From assembly GCA_003988855.1 (NCBI GenBank), contig QYAI01000115.1, positions 1-64,000 of the forward strand: a DNA stretch of 64,000 nucleotides, read 5' to 3'. Origin of the DNA: Arachnopeziza araneosa (taxonomy: Eukaryota; Ascomycota; Leotiomycetes; Helotiales; Arachnopezizaceae). Positions 1-12,285 of this stretch are shown here, one piece after another. Below the pieces are notes generated by a model. The model was not told the DNA's origin, made no database searches, and worked only from the letters and a program-made list of their open reading frames with translations. Made by a program: the position numbers and the translations under genes. The first letter of the stretch is position 1. Each line of letters opens with the position of its first letter.

Positions 1-929
1 TGATAAGGGGAGAAATATAGTGAGGGGTGGGGTAGAAAAATGGATTTTTGAGGGGCGGGCGAGTGCGGTGACCGTGCGAGTGCAGGGGAATACGAGTATA
101 ATGTCACCGTCAGCTTTCGTGCTTTGTCTACCCATCCTCCATCACTCTCCTCCCTTTCGACTTTTGACTCTCCATCCCCTTAAGCAATCCAGGAGGTTGC
201 GGAAACAACCAGCTGCCCTTTCTTGTTTACACGTACGTACAACTCAGCCCTACGAAGCCAGCGGGACAAGCGACAGCAGGAACGTGTTTATCCGATTTGC
301 ACCGCCACTTCACGGGGGATGCAGGATCCGATCAGCTCATCTGGTCTGACTAAGAAAAAGTATACTTTCCCGAATACGCAGATTGACGTGGCTTCTATTC
401 ATGAGCTGAATCCAATCGGATCCTTGAATCGTTTTCGCTCGTGGTGCTGGAATTGCTTCTCATTGCATCGGATTGCAAGAACCGACCGTATGATGGTCAA
501 TGTTAAGCTTTGCGGAGAACCCCTCATGCAGGACTCGACAGGGCTCATCTCAATATTTGTTCACCTTTGAATTATTCGTAGCGGTCCGGTGGCCTTGATA
601 GGGCTTAGGGGAGTAATAAGCTGGTCTTAGAGACCGGATGGGGGTAATTGTCTTTGTCAAGCCACGATGCAAGCGGCCTACCTGAGTGATTCACGAGTCT
701 CAGGTATTACTCGGTGGCGCTCAGAACTCCTCCGAACTTCTTTATATTGCTTGCGTCTTACCCTTCTCATTGTTTCCTCACCACAAACATTCTTTCTCAA
801 CTCGGGAATCATTGCTTCTAACCACATCAAACAAACAACGACTCTCACATCTTTAGTCTCTACTTCTTCGCCTAAACATACTCATTGTCTATCTTTGAGT
901 TACCCTTTTTGCATTTGTCAATCGTCAAT
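1..929. other. Intergenic leader region upstream of the first gene
   Basis: No family-like protein was recognised here. Two short overlapping open frames (20-349 and 223-570) have no domain or signal peptide I can recognise. The last 190 bases before position 930 are rich in C and T, as is common for 5' leaders of ascomycete genes, so the right part is probably the promoter and 5' UTR of the gene starting at 930. Confidence 0.5.
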
Positions 930-2017
930 ATGCGTTTCACCAGACTCGCTCTTTCCATTGCTGCTGTTAGTCTCGCAGCAGCAGCGCCATTCTCATTCCC
1001 TTTAGCAAATGGTTTTCCGAACCTCAACTCTACTGCCTTGCAGCAGGTTTTCAAGCTTGCTGGTGGTACTCTTCCTGACGGACCACTCCCTACGAAACTC
1101 TCACCTGCTGGTATCCAGACCCTGCAACTCATTGCTGCAGGCGAAATTTTCGAGGTTGCATATTTCACTGAGCTTGTCGCCAATATCACCAACAAGGTTC
1201 CTGGATATGAGTGTAAACCAGAGGTGCTTAAAACACTTCAAGCTGTCGTCGCGGTTGGTTCTCCTTATTCAAGTTCCAATTTCGTTACTAAATTTCATCA
1301 CAGCAAGAAGAAGTCCACGCCCTTGGAGCCAACGGCATCCTCGCCAATGCGAACGCGACCACGATCCAACCCTGCAAATACTCATTCCCCGTCACCAACT
1401 TCATAGATGCCATCAATCTCGCTCAAACCTTCACCGATGTTGTTCTTGGGGTTCTTCCTCTCGCACAAACTCAATTTTCCATCGACGGTGGTGAAGAAGT
1501 TGGCCTCATTCCCATCCTCGGCTCTATCCTGGCACAAGAAGGCGAACAAAACGGTCTCTATCGAGCTATACAAAAGAAGGTGGCTGCACCTGCACCATTG
1601 CTGACTGGCGGAGCACCACAATTTGCCTACACCGCAATTTCTCAATTCATCGTTCCCGGATCGTGCCCAAATATCGATGTTATTGGCATGAAAGCTTTCC
1701 CAGCTTTGACCGTCGAGACCACACCCACGGCCGAAAACAGCACCCAACTGTTCAGCCTCACTGGTACAGTCAGCGCTAGTAATGTTTCAATTGCCTACAT
1801 CACGGGACAAAATCTCCCTGTCGTAGTCCCAATTACCAATGTCATTACGGAGGGCGGCAAGACTTTCTTCTTTGCTGACTTCCCATTTGATGCCGGGTTT
1901 GCAAGGGGTTTGACAATCGGAGCACTTGTATCCGGTTCTCAACCCAAGCTCAATACCAGCGCTGATGTTGCAGCTGCTACCTTGTTTGGTCCTGCCCTTA
2001 TCGAGGTTGAGTATTGA
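930..2017 (+). CDS. Late sexual development-like secreted ferritin-fold protein
   Basis: Two exons, 930-1253 and 1304-2017, joined by a 50 nt intron (phase 0) with a TTACTAA branch-like sequence, give a 345-residue protein. The first ~20 residues form a signal peptide ending in an Ala run. Exon 1 carries a GTLP(D/N)G..P segment and LQLIAAGEIFEVAYF; exon 2 opens with QEEVHALGANGIL. These are hallmarks of the fungal family annotated as late sexual development protein (Aspergillus lsdA-like, ferritin-like Pfam family). Glu and His in EIFEVAYF, QEEVHALG and QEGEQNG are at the positions expected for ferritin-like helices. The true molecular activity of the family is unknown; expression in fruiting bodies is known for lsdA and is only inferred here. 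The start was chosen because it begins the signal peptide; an upstream in-frame start at 885 adds 15 non-signal residues. The reading frame is clean. Confidence 0.85.
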
Positions 2018-4450
2018 GTAACCTAGTCTTGTCGACAAATTGAATGATCTTGTTGAAATATAGGAAGTAAGCTCTAAAGGGACATAATAAATGAGCGGAA
2101 TTCGTTTCTTGGTTGAGTAGAGTGAGTTTTACGTGATGGATTGAATGAATGGGGTACGATTCTTTTACGGGTTATGACGAGAAGAATGTTGGACTTAATG
2201 TTGAACGTGAATGTAAACTAGAAAACTAGAAAACCAAGAAAAGCATGCCAACCTTCGAAAGGCTCGCAGAATCCCTTTCCCTTAGTGCTTCCTGGAGAAA
2301 TATTTCAGACTCATCTTCAGCCCCCAATAACTCTATCTCTTGAACATGTTAATCTACTGGTCCAAGTTAATCTCCATCCACGGAGTCCTGTAGTTCTTCT
2401 TCCGTGAATAGAACGGAGAGGAACATGAAACCAACTAGACCAATTGAGTAGCCTCCGCAAATCTCCATCCCTTCCCTTGTGCTTCTTGCCACCTCCCACC
2501 CCTACCATCCACCTTCTCTTTAATACAACTCTCTCAATAAATCCAGCCGCTCACACCTGGTCTTCAGCTCTTTCCCATCAGCACTAGCACTTTACGTGTC
2601 CAAGTCAAATACGAAATCTCCCTCCTTACAAGACAACAAGCCGCTGTTCAGCCTAGCAGATGAGGATCAATGGCCAATTGGATGTTTTCCCGACCCGGAA
2701 GGCGCTCATTATGATACCTCACTGTCCTGTTTTTCTCGAAGGCCCAGATTCGAAATGACAGGATACCATCTAACAGACAGCTCATCAATCTCCATGTACG
2801 TATTGAAATAAATACCCCAGCTGACTTTCCCACCTGCCAGTTATATTCAGGGGGTTGAGAAAGGCAATATGCATCAGATGCAGGGTTTTTTGGTCAAGAA
2901 AGGCCGATATCATGCATGTAATTGTAAGGTTCGAGTGTGATAGTCGACGAATCCGGGCAGAATTTGTCGCTGTGGCGTATGGCCATGGTTCATATTTACA
3001 ATTCTACAGAGTAGTCAGCGTTCAGGAGCATAACAGGTTTCTTCGAACACCACACACACCAATTATTTATGATTACAGCTCCGCTTTAGACACATTTAGG
3101 CCTGATAAAATCTCTGCATCGAATATGGTAGAAAGTCTTGGCTAGCTAGTTCGAAACAACCTGCACTTGCAGCTGAGAAATGCTCTAGCTAGGCTGGCTA
3201 AGAAATTTTTGCTATTGATTTGTCGATTCTGGCGTACAGTCTAATCAAAGTACATGCCAGCCAAAGGATTTCTTGGAATATCAAGAATGATGTAAGTTTG
3301 GTTAATTTCTGCTCAAGTACTAGAGGAGTATTCACAGCAGCCCGCGACGATGTTCTCAGGGCATAGAGCATAGACCTGCATCGTGGCTCCCGACATGGAA
3401 ATGTGATGACAGGGCCTACATGCATGTAATCAAAATCATCAAAAGTGAAGCGGCAATAGTGATGGTGTGATCGAAATGGACCATGGTGCCGTCTCAGTCA
3501 CAACTTGTGCCTACCTTGGTAGAAGACTGACCCAAATTGGGACATAACTTTATGCAATATCTTTCTGTCTCGTTCATTAGATTCGGGTTGAAATCGGCGA
3601 TTAGTGGCGGCGGCGCACCAATTGGAATTGGACTTCCCTCGATAATGGTAAGCAGCGGTCTTTAGGGTTACTTCAAGTTTCAAATCAGATGGATTGAGCT
3701 CACATAATAGGTATGAATGGTGGCCCGCAAAATGTAGCAGTTCCACCAAACAAAATTACACTGCAAGCACCCAATTCAGGAAAATATAGACTTTTTTTCG
3801 TTCCGGATCCTGACATCTGTGACAGAGATTTTGTTGATTTGGTTTCTTAACTCGTAGAAGGTTTGATATTTCTGACTCTGAACATTCATTCGCTCATTTA
3901 ATAAAAAGCTATGTGTTTCATGTCAAGAAGAACAAGCATCTTCTCGTTAGATTTTCTTGCGACTTCAGTTCCGCTTTTTCTTCTCAAACCTCGGAACCTA
4001 TCAGTCTTTCTCACTTCGTAGTTTTTATTATCTAGATTATTTTTTCAATACCTTCGACATTTTTCATTCCTAAGCTAGCAAAAACTTGCTCAATTACCAT
4101 ACACTCGCGAACTCCTCTTTCTTGTTCACTTCCAACTACCCTAGCTCTAAGCAATCTTGTGCACTACTTACAGATTTCCAAGTCTTTACTAATGTAGTTT
4201 CAACTTAACACCTCTCTCTTTACAGCTCAAAGAACTTCAAGACCGCCAAATAATCAAGTTTAATAGGTGTATCAAAAGACGTTAATCGGCTCTGTATGAA
4301 AGCTCGGAGATTAAATATGCTAGTTTTCTTGTGGTAATAGACGACAATTTTGCTCTTTCGCATCCAACGCGGTTAGTCACCGTCGCCGATCTGCTCAGTC
4401 GCTACTCACCCACTGCTCAAGTTACTCAGTTACGTACCTTCTCTCGCTTC
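2018..4450. other. AT-rich spacer without a recognised gene
   Basis: About 2.4 kb. Short open frames at 2596-2811 and 2855-3145 lack an ATG start and show no recognisable motif. The stretch 3830-4220 is pyrimidine-rich on the + strand. I see no terminal repeats, transposase motif or RNA gene. Confidence 0.45.
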
Positions 4451-4456
4451 TAGTAG

Positions 4457-4498
4457 CCAATCATAATTTACTTTTTATTTGGTTCTCCTGTATAAAAG
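4457..4498 (+). promoter_or_regulatory. CCAAT box and TATA box
   Basis: CCAAT at 4457-4461 lies about 30 bases before TATAAAAG at 4491-4498. This is a good core-promoter arrangement for a + strand transcript starting near 4520-4530. It could drive the NACHT-ankyrin gene through a long leader. It could also drive a 96-codon open frame from ATG 4518 to 4805, whose basic N-terminus (MFRRLSRLLRNL) matches no family known to me. Confidence 0.4.
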
Positions 4499-4958
4499 TT
4501 GTCAACTCTACACGACTATGTTCAGAAGACTAAGTCGGCTCCTAAGAAACCTAACAACCCTCCTTAAAAGAATTGTTTTAATCTCAAAGCAGATTCATTT
4601 CGCAATAGAAGATTTAAATCCGGCGGGCATGAAATTTGGTGACTTGGTTGCCTTACGGAGTAAACCTGGAGAGTTACGACACGTGATTCGTCCACGTTGC
4701 CGCGCAGCCGACATGGATGTTCAGCTCCGCCTCAGCAGACGGCCTCGCAACTTGCGATTTGTACAATATTCGCAACATCGTCACTTCATTTCGGAACGCT
4801 TGTGATAAAACTTAAAGCCACTTGGCGTGACTACTTCTGGATATAGCGAGACGCTGAGACCAGACGTTGCGAATTCACTACAAGGCTAGCATACAAGAAA
4901 ATATAGCGGAGGCGAAGGAAGACGTGACACTGGCCGACCTTCGGAAGGCATCAGAGAC

Positions 4959-7900
4959 ATGTTCTTCAGGTTGAAAAGGGAGGCCGGTCAAAGGGGGCAG
5001 CCAAAGACGACCCCAAAGCCTCCGGTCTTGTTGAGAGTGGTACATCGGATCCGGGAACAAGGTCAGTTTTAAATGTTACCGCGAAATCAACTGATCTTCC
5101 TGGTGATCAGGCGACCAGCTCCCAAGAGGTTTGCCCAATATCAGAACTCTGGAATCAGGCATACGAGGATCTAAAGTCTGATTCAAAGGATCAGAAGCTT
5201 ATTGAGAAATATGAAGCCATTATAACGACTGATCTCTCAACAATGGTGGCTTCCACTGCACAGGTCCTGGCCCCCGTAAAGGTATCCAGGAAAGAAAATA
5301 TGCAGCGGGTTTTAGACAAGAAGATGACCGAAGTAAAGGATAACAAATGGAGGTTAAGGTTTCATGATCATGAAATGCTTGTTGAGGATCTTGCGAAGCC
5401 TGTAATCAATATGATCGACATGGCTGACAAGTATGTGAGCGATGCTGTCAGTGCCAATCCGTACGCATCGATTGCGTGGGCCGGCGTCGGACTTAACCCA
5501 AGGATCATTGGGACGTTCTATTGTGCCAAGACTGATGGGGCTAGATCTTCCTCAATCCATCCAAGCAATCCGCTTCCATGGCTGCGGGACTGAAAATGAT
5601 ATCGAACCTGATCGTACAGAGCTCCATGAGAGAAGATCTCTATGCTCATAGATACGAGTCTAGCGAAAGCAACATCGACCAGAAGACATTCTTAAATACT
5701 CGTATTCAGTATCGCAAGAAACTTCAAGAGCTCTACTCTCTGATACTGAAGTTTCAAGCTGGATGCGTGCGCTATTACTACTCCAGCTCTTCATCTCGTC
5801 TTGTCTCTGACCTCGTCAAGTGGAACGGTTGGGATGATGCTATCAAAGACATTGAGACCCAAAACACTGCATTCGTAGAAGCATATGATTTATTGAAGGA
5901 TGCAATAGCACAAGAGGATTACGATGCGTTGTACACGAATCATGTCGAAGCTAACAAGATCACGAAGTCGATAGGCAGCGATGTCTCGGATTTGAAAACG
6001 GCAGTCGAGCTCGCCCAGAAGGATGAGAGCAGAACAAACTTGCTTAATTGGCTGACATCAGTAAAACCGTCTACGAATTACAATAGACTGATTTACACGC
6101 GAGGAATAACTTCGGCAAATTGGTTTCTCGAGGATAAGATTACGTTGAGGTGGGAGGAGAAGCCTGATTCACTTTTGTGGCTCAATGGAAAAGGTACGAC
6201 GATCATCGTCATCCGAGTTTAGAGTAAATTCTGACGCAGTTCTGAAGTCGGCTCTGGAAAGTCTGTTTTGAGGTAGGGTTGACATTGGAACTCATATTCT
6301 TTTGCTGTTTCCCTCTCATACCACAAAGCTAAGAATCCTATATAGCGCACTTGCCATCGAATGGATCACAGAACGGCATGAAGGCAATCCAGAAATCGCC
6401 GTAGCCTACTGGTACTTCACCTTTAGTGATAACACGAAACAGAATATATCAGAGATGTATCGCTCGCTCATCAGGCAGCTTCTGTCGTGCAGGCCAGACA
6501 CCCCAGAGGCTATTAAAGCTCTTCGCCGATACCGGGAATCCGGTCAAGATCCCGACACAGCACGACTTGAGGATACTTTTGCAGCCACCATCCGAGGATT
6601 CCCGAATGTTTACATCGTCATTGATGCTTTGGACGAATGTCCGGTTGGCAATAATTAGCGAGAAAGTTCATTGAGAAGTCTTTCTCGCCTACTGGAGAAA
6701 TCTTCGCAAAATCTTCACATGCTCTGGACAAGCAGGCCTGAACCTGATATTGAGATTGCTTTCCATGGCCTTACAAGCCCTTTTACACGGATCAATTTTG
6801 ATCTTGAATCACGCCAAGAGGCTGTCAATTGGGGGATTGCACGCCACGTAGACAACACGCTAGCAATAGCGCCTTGCGATAAATGGCCGGACAGCGTCAA
6901 GAAGGAAGTGCGTGAAGCCTTGGTTAAGAAGGCTGACGGCATGTAGGTATACCATTGTTGTTGAAAGAATGCACCTCTATGAGAACTTCAGCTAAGATAA
7001 TGCACGAATGCTAGGTTCCAATATATTTCGATTCAGCTCGAAACTATTCGACGCCGCCGTGGATTGAAGGAGATACGACAAGCAATCAAAGATCTTCCCG
7101 ACGGACTGGACGGCACATATGACAGAATATTCGAGGCCATCGAAGGCAGAAACCAGAAGCAGGTAGTGAGCCTGTTGCAATGGCTCTGCTTTTCAATTAA
7201 GCCATTGAAACTGGGGGAGCTGGCTGAAATATTCATTCTGGATCCCGAGAAAGATATACCTTTCGACCTAGAAGATCAGCTCTTCTCTCCTGAAGAAGTA
7301 CTCGCTTACCTTCCTAATATCGTGACGAAGCTTCCCAACGAAGTCGAGGAGGCCAGTGGTGTTGAGATCAAATTCGCCCACTTCTCGATTCAAGAATATC
7401 TCCTTTCTCAACGAATTATACAACGACCGACCAAAGACTTCCACATCAAAGAAGCGGGTGCACATCTACACATTGCGAATTCATGCCTAGCATATCATTT
7501 GCATCTGAGCGAAAGTAAAAAGGAATTCGCGACCGAGGAAACGATTCGACGGTTTCGATTGTGGAATTATGCGGCCGTCTATGGGATAAAACATTTAGAA
7601 CATGTTCCACAAAGTTCCTGGCCAACCTCTGTCAAGAACCGCGCTGGAAAATTCTTCACTTCTAGCTCACCAGGCCTACTTAATATGACCCGAATCAGTA
7701 ATCCTGACATGAGTAAGCGTCCGGATTGGGCGTTGAAGGTTGATAAGCTTCCTTCACCGCTCTATTACGCAGCTTCTGTTGGCGCTCTTAACCTAACGAA
7801 ATTCTTAGTTGGGCGAGGCGTTAGCGTTGATGAAGTTTCAGAGGCTGGAAGCCTTGGGACGGCATTGCAAGCAGCCGCATTCGAGGGAGAAGAAAGCATA

Positions 7901-8305
7901 GTGCAGCTCCTGCTCCAAAGCGGTGCTGATGTAAATGCACAAGGAGGGTGTTATGGGACGGCATTGCAAGCAGCCGCAGCCCAGGGAAATGAAAGCATAG
8001 TGCAGCTCCTGCTTCAAAGCGGTGCTGATGTTAATGTACAGGGGGGTAGATATGGGAATGCATTACAAGCCTCTGTTGCTGGAGGATATCCCTTTTATGC
8101 GAGAGTATTTCTATCTCGTGGGGCGAAGGTCGATCCGCCGGAGTTAAAGTGGGATGGGCTGCTTGCAGGTATTAACGAAAACGGATGGAATGAAAGACAG
8201 GTCTCTCGACTGCGCAAGTTTCAAATAAATCCGAGTGAGACTCTTATTGAACTTGAGCGAGGACGAGGAATGGAAAGCCAGAATCAGAGGATACCTAGGG
8301 TTTGA
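4959..8305 (+). pseudogene. NACHT-ankyrin NLR (NACHT_N / NACHT / ANK) with an in-frame TAG
   Basis: STAND-type NLR of the fungal heterokaryon-incompatibility/immune class. The N-terminal NACHT_N domain is recognisable from ISELWNQAYEDL (about 5138) to LRWEEKPDSLLWLNGK (6193). Walker A (GSGKSVL) is rebuilt by splicing: intron 6194-6247, a 25 nt micro-exon 6248-6272, intron 6273-6333. Walker B is VYIVIDALDEC near 6615-6650. Intron 6943-7014 precedes the helical region (IRQAIKDLPDGLDGTYDRI), and the C-terminus carries ankyrin repeats from about 7750 to 8150. A further intron, 5486-5544, or a small deletion separates AWAG from FLNPSKQ. Breaks: TAG at 6656-6658, in frame between DECPVGNN and RESSLRSLS, one C-to-T change from CAG. 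The only plausible start (4959) is in another frame from the domain and would need a one-base shift in the G run near 4993-4997. Without that shift the first in-frame ATG is 5243, inside NACHT_N. Confidence 0.75.
7856..8053 (+). repeat. Two tandem 99-bp ankyrin units, about 87% identical
   Basis: Units 7856-7954 and 7955-8053 each encode 33 residues (GTALQAAA....ESIVQLLLQSGADVN.QGG.Y). By my count 13 of 99 bases differ, and the changes cluster at unit codons 9-12 plus the final codons. A third, degenerate unit follows (GNALQASVAGGYPFYARVFLSRGAKV). In fungal NLRs such high-identity repeats with variable tip residues are a known signature of recent repeat shuffling and diversifying selection. 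Confidence 0.85.
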
Positions 8306-9415
8306 CCGCACGTACAGGTGAGTCAAGCACTGGTCCACGAGGAAGCAGACTCACCTTGATCTCGTATTTAAATTGCCTGTAGAACGAGGATTTTAAGCTA
8401 AAGAGAAATGAAGAGAGAGTTCCCCTTTTATATACGCCAAGTTTATCACGTGTAGCGCTAAGTGCTTGGTAGGTACGAAGCTTCCCCAGGGCCTAGACCA
8501 TGTGGCGGTCCGAAGCCGTCACATAGGGCCATAGCAATGGCTATTAGATTTATCAGAGACCCATATATTGTAACCTCTGCCTAGAGCTTATGCAACTCAG
8601 AAAGGAAGGCGATACATCTGCTGATGATGCTTTTCGTACTGTAGTAGTAGTCAATCAGCAGTTCCAGTGTCTAGCTAGATTATACCCATATTCGGTATCG
8701 TGATGCTTGATTCATGATTCTTTAATTTGACTCATGACACAGCCCCCGATTAGGCAACCCCTAACCCAACCCACATCCCCGTGACTCATCTCTCATGACT
8801 CCTTCAAAGTCAGAAGTATAAATAAACCTCCTTCATCCTCAAATATTCTTCTTTTCTCCTCATCTTAGTGCAAGGGCAGTACACAGAGCAGTGAGAATCC
8901 GTTCGAGCTTGTGTTTTTGCTAGTTGAAAACTATTCAACGATCACATCTACTCCTTTCTTGTATCGGAGTGGTAATATTTGGAACAAACCTCTCCTTTGA
9001 GATTTTCATTGCGATTCCTCTTTGAAGATCGTGAAGAAGACATGATGAGAAAACTTCCGTGTTTGAGTTTGAGTTAGATAGATGGTTAAGTATTGAAGAA
9101 GATCAATATCGATAAGCTCAGTTGACTACGCCTCTACGAAGTAAAAAGTCTCAGCCAAGTGAGTCTATTGACCCGGTTTCCACGCACCCATTTTACTTTT
9201 CAATGGTGCGTGCTCAATATCCAGACCGTCTGGCAACCCGTTCAGTGTATGAGGATGGGTGGATAAATTCTATGCGTGCCGCCTCTTTCAGTCAAGCGCC
9301 TCGCATAGCAGCTCCCAAGTTTCATCATTAATAAATCCAGGCAGCCGCAGCCTCGTCCTGAACCTTTTCTACTTTACTCCATAATTTTGAAATTTTGTTG
9401 TCAACAGATGTGAAA
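8306..9415. other. Spacer with promoter elements upstream of the HET gene
   Basis: About 1.1 kb without a recognised protein. It contains two TGACTCA sites and a TATA box (listed separately) and a short upstream open frame starting ATGATG at 9041 that ends after about 11 codons. The open frame 9122-9331 has no recognisable motif. Confidence 0.45.
8728..8824 (+). promoter_or_regulatory. Two Gcn4/CPC1-type TGACTCA sites and TATA box
   Basis: TGACTCA occurs at 8728-8734 and 8782-8788, followed by TATAAATA at 8817-8824. TGACTCA is the known binding site of bZIP regulators of the Gcn4/CPC1 (amino-acid starvation) type. The layout fits an active promoter for a + strand transcript; the nearest gene is the HET gene starting at 9416, which would then have a leader of about 550 bases, part of which could be spliced. 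Function is inferred from motif and spacing only. Confidence 0.4.
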
Positions 9416-11652
9416 ATGCCACTCTGCGCGATATGTGATAGTGTGGACTTCTGCGCTCTCCTTCTTATCTGCCTTTCGCAATGCCAAGATAAACAAGAAG
9501 CTCTATCTGAAGGCGAAAACTATGATCACCGAGTCCGTAACTATGAGGGATCCGAAGTTAAGCATCATGGCGATATTTTCGAGGTTGAGAAATCGAGCAG
9601 AGATTGCGACCTTTGCAAAGTCATATTTCAGGCCTTCAAGAGAGTCAATGTTAAAGATGTAGAAGATGCAAGGGGCGTACCGATTATGCTTCGAGCATCT
9701 GGCAGCAAGATTAACGTGTGTTATAACACGAATTCAAAGGAAGGATTACTTAAACTATGTGGCCTAGATATGTATATGGATGAGTCTAACGGTGATTAAC
9801 ACTTCGAACACTAATATTACGAAACTGATTTTTTCTTATAGTTCAAGAATTATTCCAGGCTGGCAAAATAAGAGAAAGCAAATCGCCGCCCATTTTAAAA
9901 ATAATGGATAAAGATCCTGGCTCTAAAAGATCTTCGGCAATTGCGTCGAGCTGGCTGAGGAACTGTCTGAAAAACCACACCTCTTGCAAACCCCCTGTTG
10001 AGTTACAGAAACCACCAAAACGGTTGATTAACGTCGGCAGTGAAACTCGAAGTCCGTTTCTGGTTGACAATTTCTCCAATATTCAGCATGTGGATTGGGT
10101 ATCTCTAAGCTACTGTTGGGGTGGAGACCCTTCGATGAAACTAACTCAGGGCGAGATGAAAACATTGATGGAGGGGACCCCTTTGACAGAGTTTGATGCT
10201 ACAGTCCGAGACGCTATTTTAGTTACCCGAGCTTTGGATATCACATATATTTGGATTGATGCACTTTGCATCAAGCAGGATGACGACGAGTGGAGTCAAG
10301 AGGTATCTAGGATGAATGAGATATACGGTGGATCAATCCTGACTCTTGTGGTTGCCAGCTCAAGTTCTGTCAAAGATGGATTCCTAAAAGAACGCAAGTT
10401 GGAATACATTCCTGTTGCATTTTCTATGGATCCGGCAGAAAATTCCAGAGCAAAACTGTCCTTGTCGCTTGAATGGGACGATGCTGAACGCGAGTATGAC
10501 GGGCCCTGGAGTAAGCGAGGATGGACGATGCAAGAAGGCCTGCTCCCCAACCGCTTACTACACTACACCGCCTCTCAGCTGATATGGAAATGTTGCGAGG
10601 AACAGAAGTTCGAAAGGGGTGTAACAGAAAGTGTTGACGATAGTATATCTGAAACCCTGACCTACTCTGACTATCACGACATAGCATTTGGATCTGGATT
10701 TCTCTGGGGATTGCCAACATTTTTGAAATTCAAGAAGTTCAAAGATCATTTACCCAGCAGCCTAGATTATCCCCTGATGTCGCAGTCGGATACGTTTCAT
10801 TTGTGGTACGATCTAGTCGAGGATTATACTCAGCGAAGGTTTACGAATATCAGCGATCGTCTCGTCGCAATCTCAGGCCTGGCTAGAATGTACGGCGGCA
10901 TGATTCGAAATCCTCGATACGTGGCTGGGCTGTGGAAAGAGGACCTGATACGAGGGCTTTTGTGGCACCCCAAAGGTGCAATGCTGGTTCCTCGGCATTT
11001 CGAAGAGCATATTCAAACTTCTTACGATGCACTTCCGTCTTGGAGCTGGGTCAGTGCTGGATATGAGGTTATCAAAAACGATCTCAGTGCCGATAATACT
11101 CTCCAAGCTTTATCGAAAATCGAGAGCGTAGAAATCAATTTAGTTGACCAACAGGACCCGTTTGGTTCTGTGATTAGTGGCAGCGTCACCATAACTGGAC
11201 CTTTAAAAAGGCTACCAAGCCTATACAATAAAGAATGGGCGTCACCAGAAGTATCAATGTCAAGATTAGAGCGCCATATTTCCGAGATCGTGGAGACCGA
11301 AAGCCAAGGGGCTTTTGGACAAAAATACACTTCGCCACCTGGGGGACATATTTGTGTCCTGCAGATGCTACAAGACATAGGTACGCTGTATCTCCTAGTA
11401 TTAGAGGCCATTGGCGAGACCCTAAACGGCATCAATTCATACCGTCGGGTTGGAATACTCAAACTCTGGTATGTTGATCATTCAAGTCACGCATCGCCAG
11501 AGCTTCTAGCTGTGTTGAAAAAGTCGGAAACGTCAATTACTGCAAGGCTCGGTTTGCGGAAGGGGAAAAGCCGGAGAGTAAAGACTACCAACGCTGAATT
11601 TTTAGAGGTGAAAAGGGAGAACTGGATGAATGAAACGGTGATGATCATCTAA
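9416..11652 (+). CDS. HET-domain protein (heterokaryon incompatibility), intact
   Basis: Exons 9416-9791 and 9842-11652, with a 50 nt intron whose junction is in phase, give 728 residues. The N-terminal part has the Cys-rich opening of HET proteins (LCAICDSVDF, later SSRDCDLCKVIF). The HET core follows: SSWLRNCLKNHTSCK, then VDWVSLSYCWGGD, the signature ITYIWIDALCIKQDDDEW, MNEIYGGSILTLV and WSKRGWTMQEGLLPNRLL. The tail has DRLVAISGLARMYGG, YVAGLWKEDLIRGLLW and LPSWSWVSAG, all usual for the family. In characterised systems HET proteins trigger cell death when unlike hyphae fuse; a partner or trigger for this gene is not visible. It is the only one of the four HET loci in the window with no break. 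A second intron inside exon 1 (around 9440-9540) cannot be excluded but is not needed. Confidence 0.88.
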
Positions 11653-12285
11653 GGAAGGACAAAACTTCTGTCTCTTTATTCCATGGCTTAGTTATGAACC
11701 TTGGCTGTTTTTAGAGAGAGCTATTGAAAAGAGCGGGGCTTGATTAGACATTCACCTGACCACCATAGCTTCAAAGAATCTAAAAAGAAATGCTCTATGG
11801 TTAGTCAAGGCTAGGTAAGAAGTCAACTCTAGATGATGTGCCTGAATTTAATTTTTAGATAGGTATCAGAGGATTTATCCTGAAAGGGAAGACATTGCGT
11901 TGAAGTGTTTTCAGTACCTTTTGGTGGAAGGGTTTGTAGGCGAATACATCGGTCACACTTCACCGGTGTCAAATGCAACTTGATATGAAGAATTCTGCAC
12001 TGCATAAAAACAGAGTCAAATAGATTGGTCTATATTTTAAATACACTAATTTTACACCGAAGAAAGTTTTTGAACCCCATTTTCTCAGACGCCGTCACAT
12101 ACTCTTACATATAAGAAAGTTTGGAGAAGAGGCTCTCAGCCTATCGTTCTTACGCGCTAAATTGAAATTCTCACGTCAGCGGAGAATAATAAACCAGTTC
12201 CCGGAAGCAGTTGTTTTGGTCATTTTCCAATCCAGCTCTATCTCCGCATGCTTCGTTCTCGGGTGCAGCAAATGCCGCTTTACTT
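11653..12285. other. Spacer between convergent genes
   Basis: Lies between the 3' ends of the HET gene (+) and the CorA-like gene (-). AT-rich; it should contain both 3' UTRs. No gene or repeat recognised. Confidence 0.5.

Noticed and set aside
4518..4805. 96-codon open frame behind a good TATA box
   Set aside because: Kept only as part of the promoter entry: no family resemblance, and it could simply be the 5' leader of the NLR gene.
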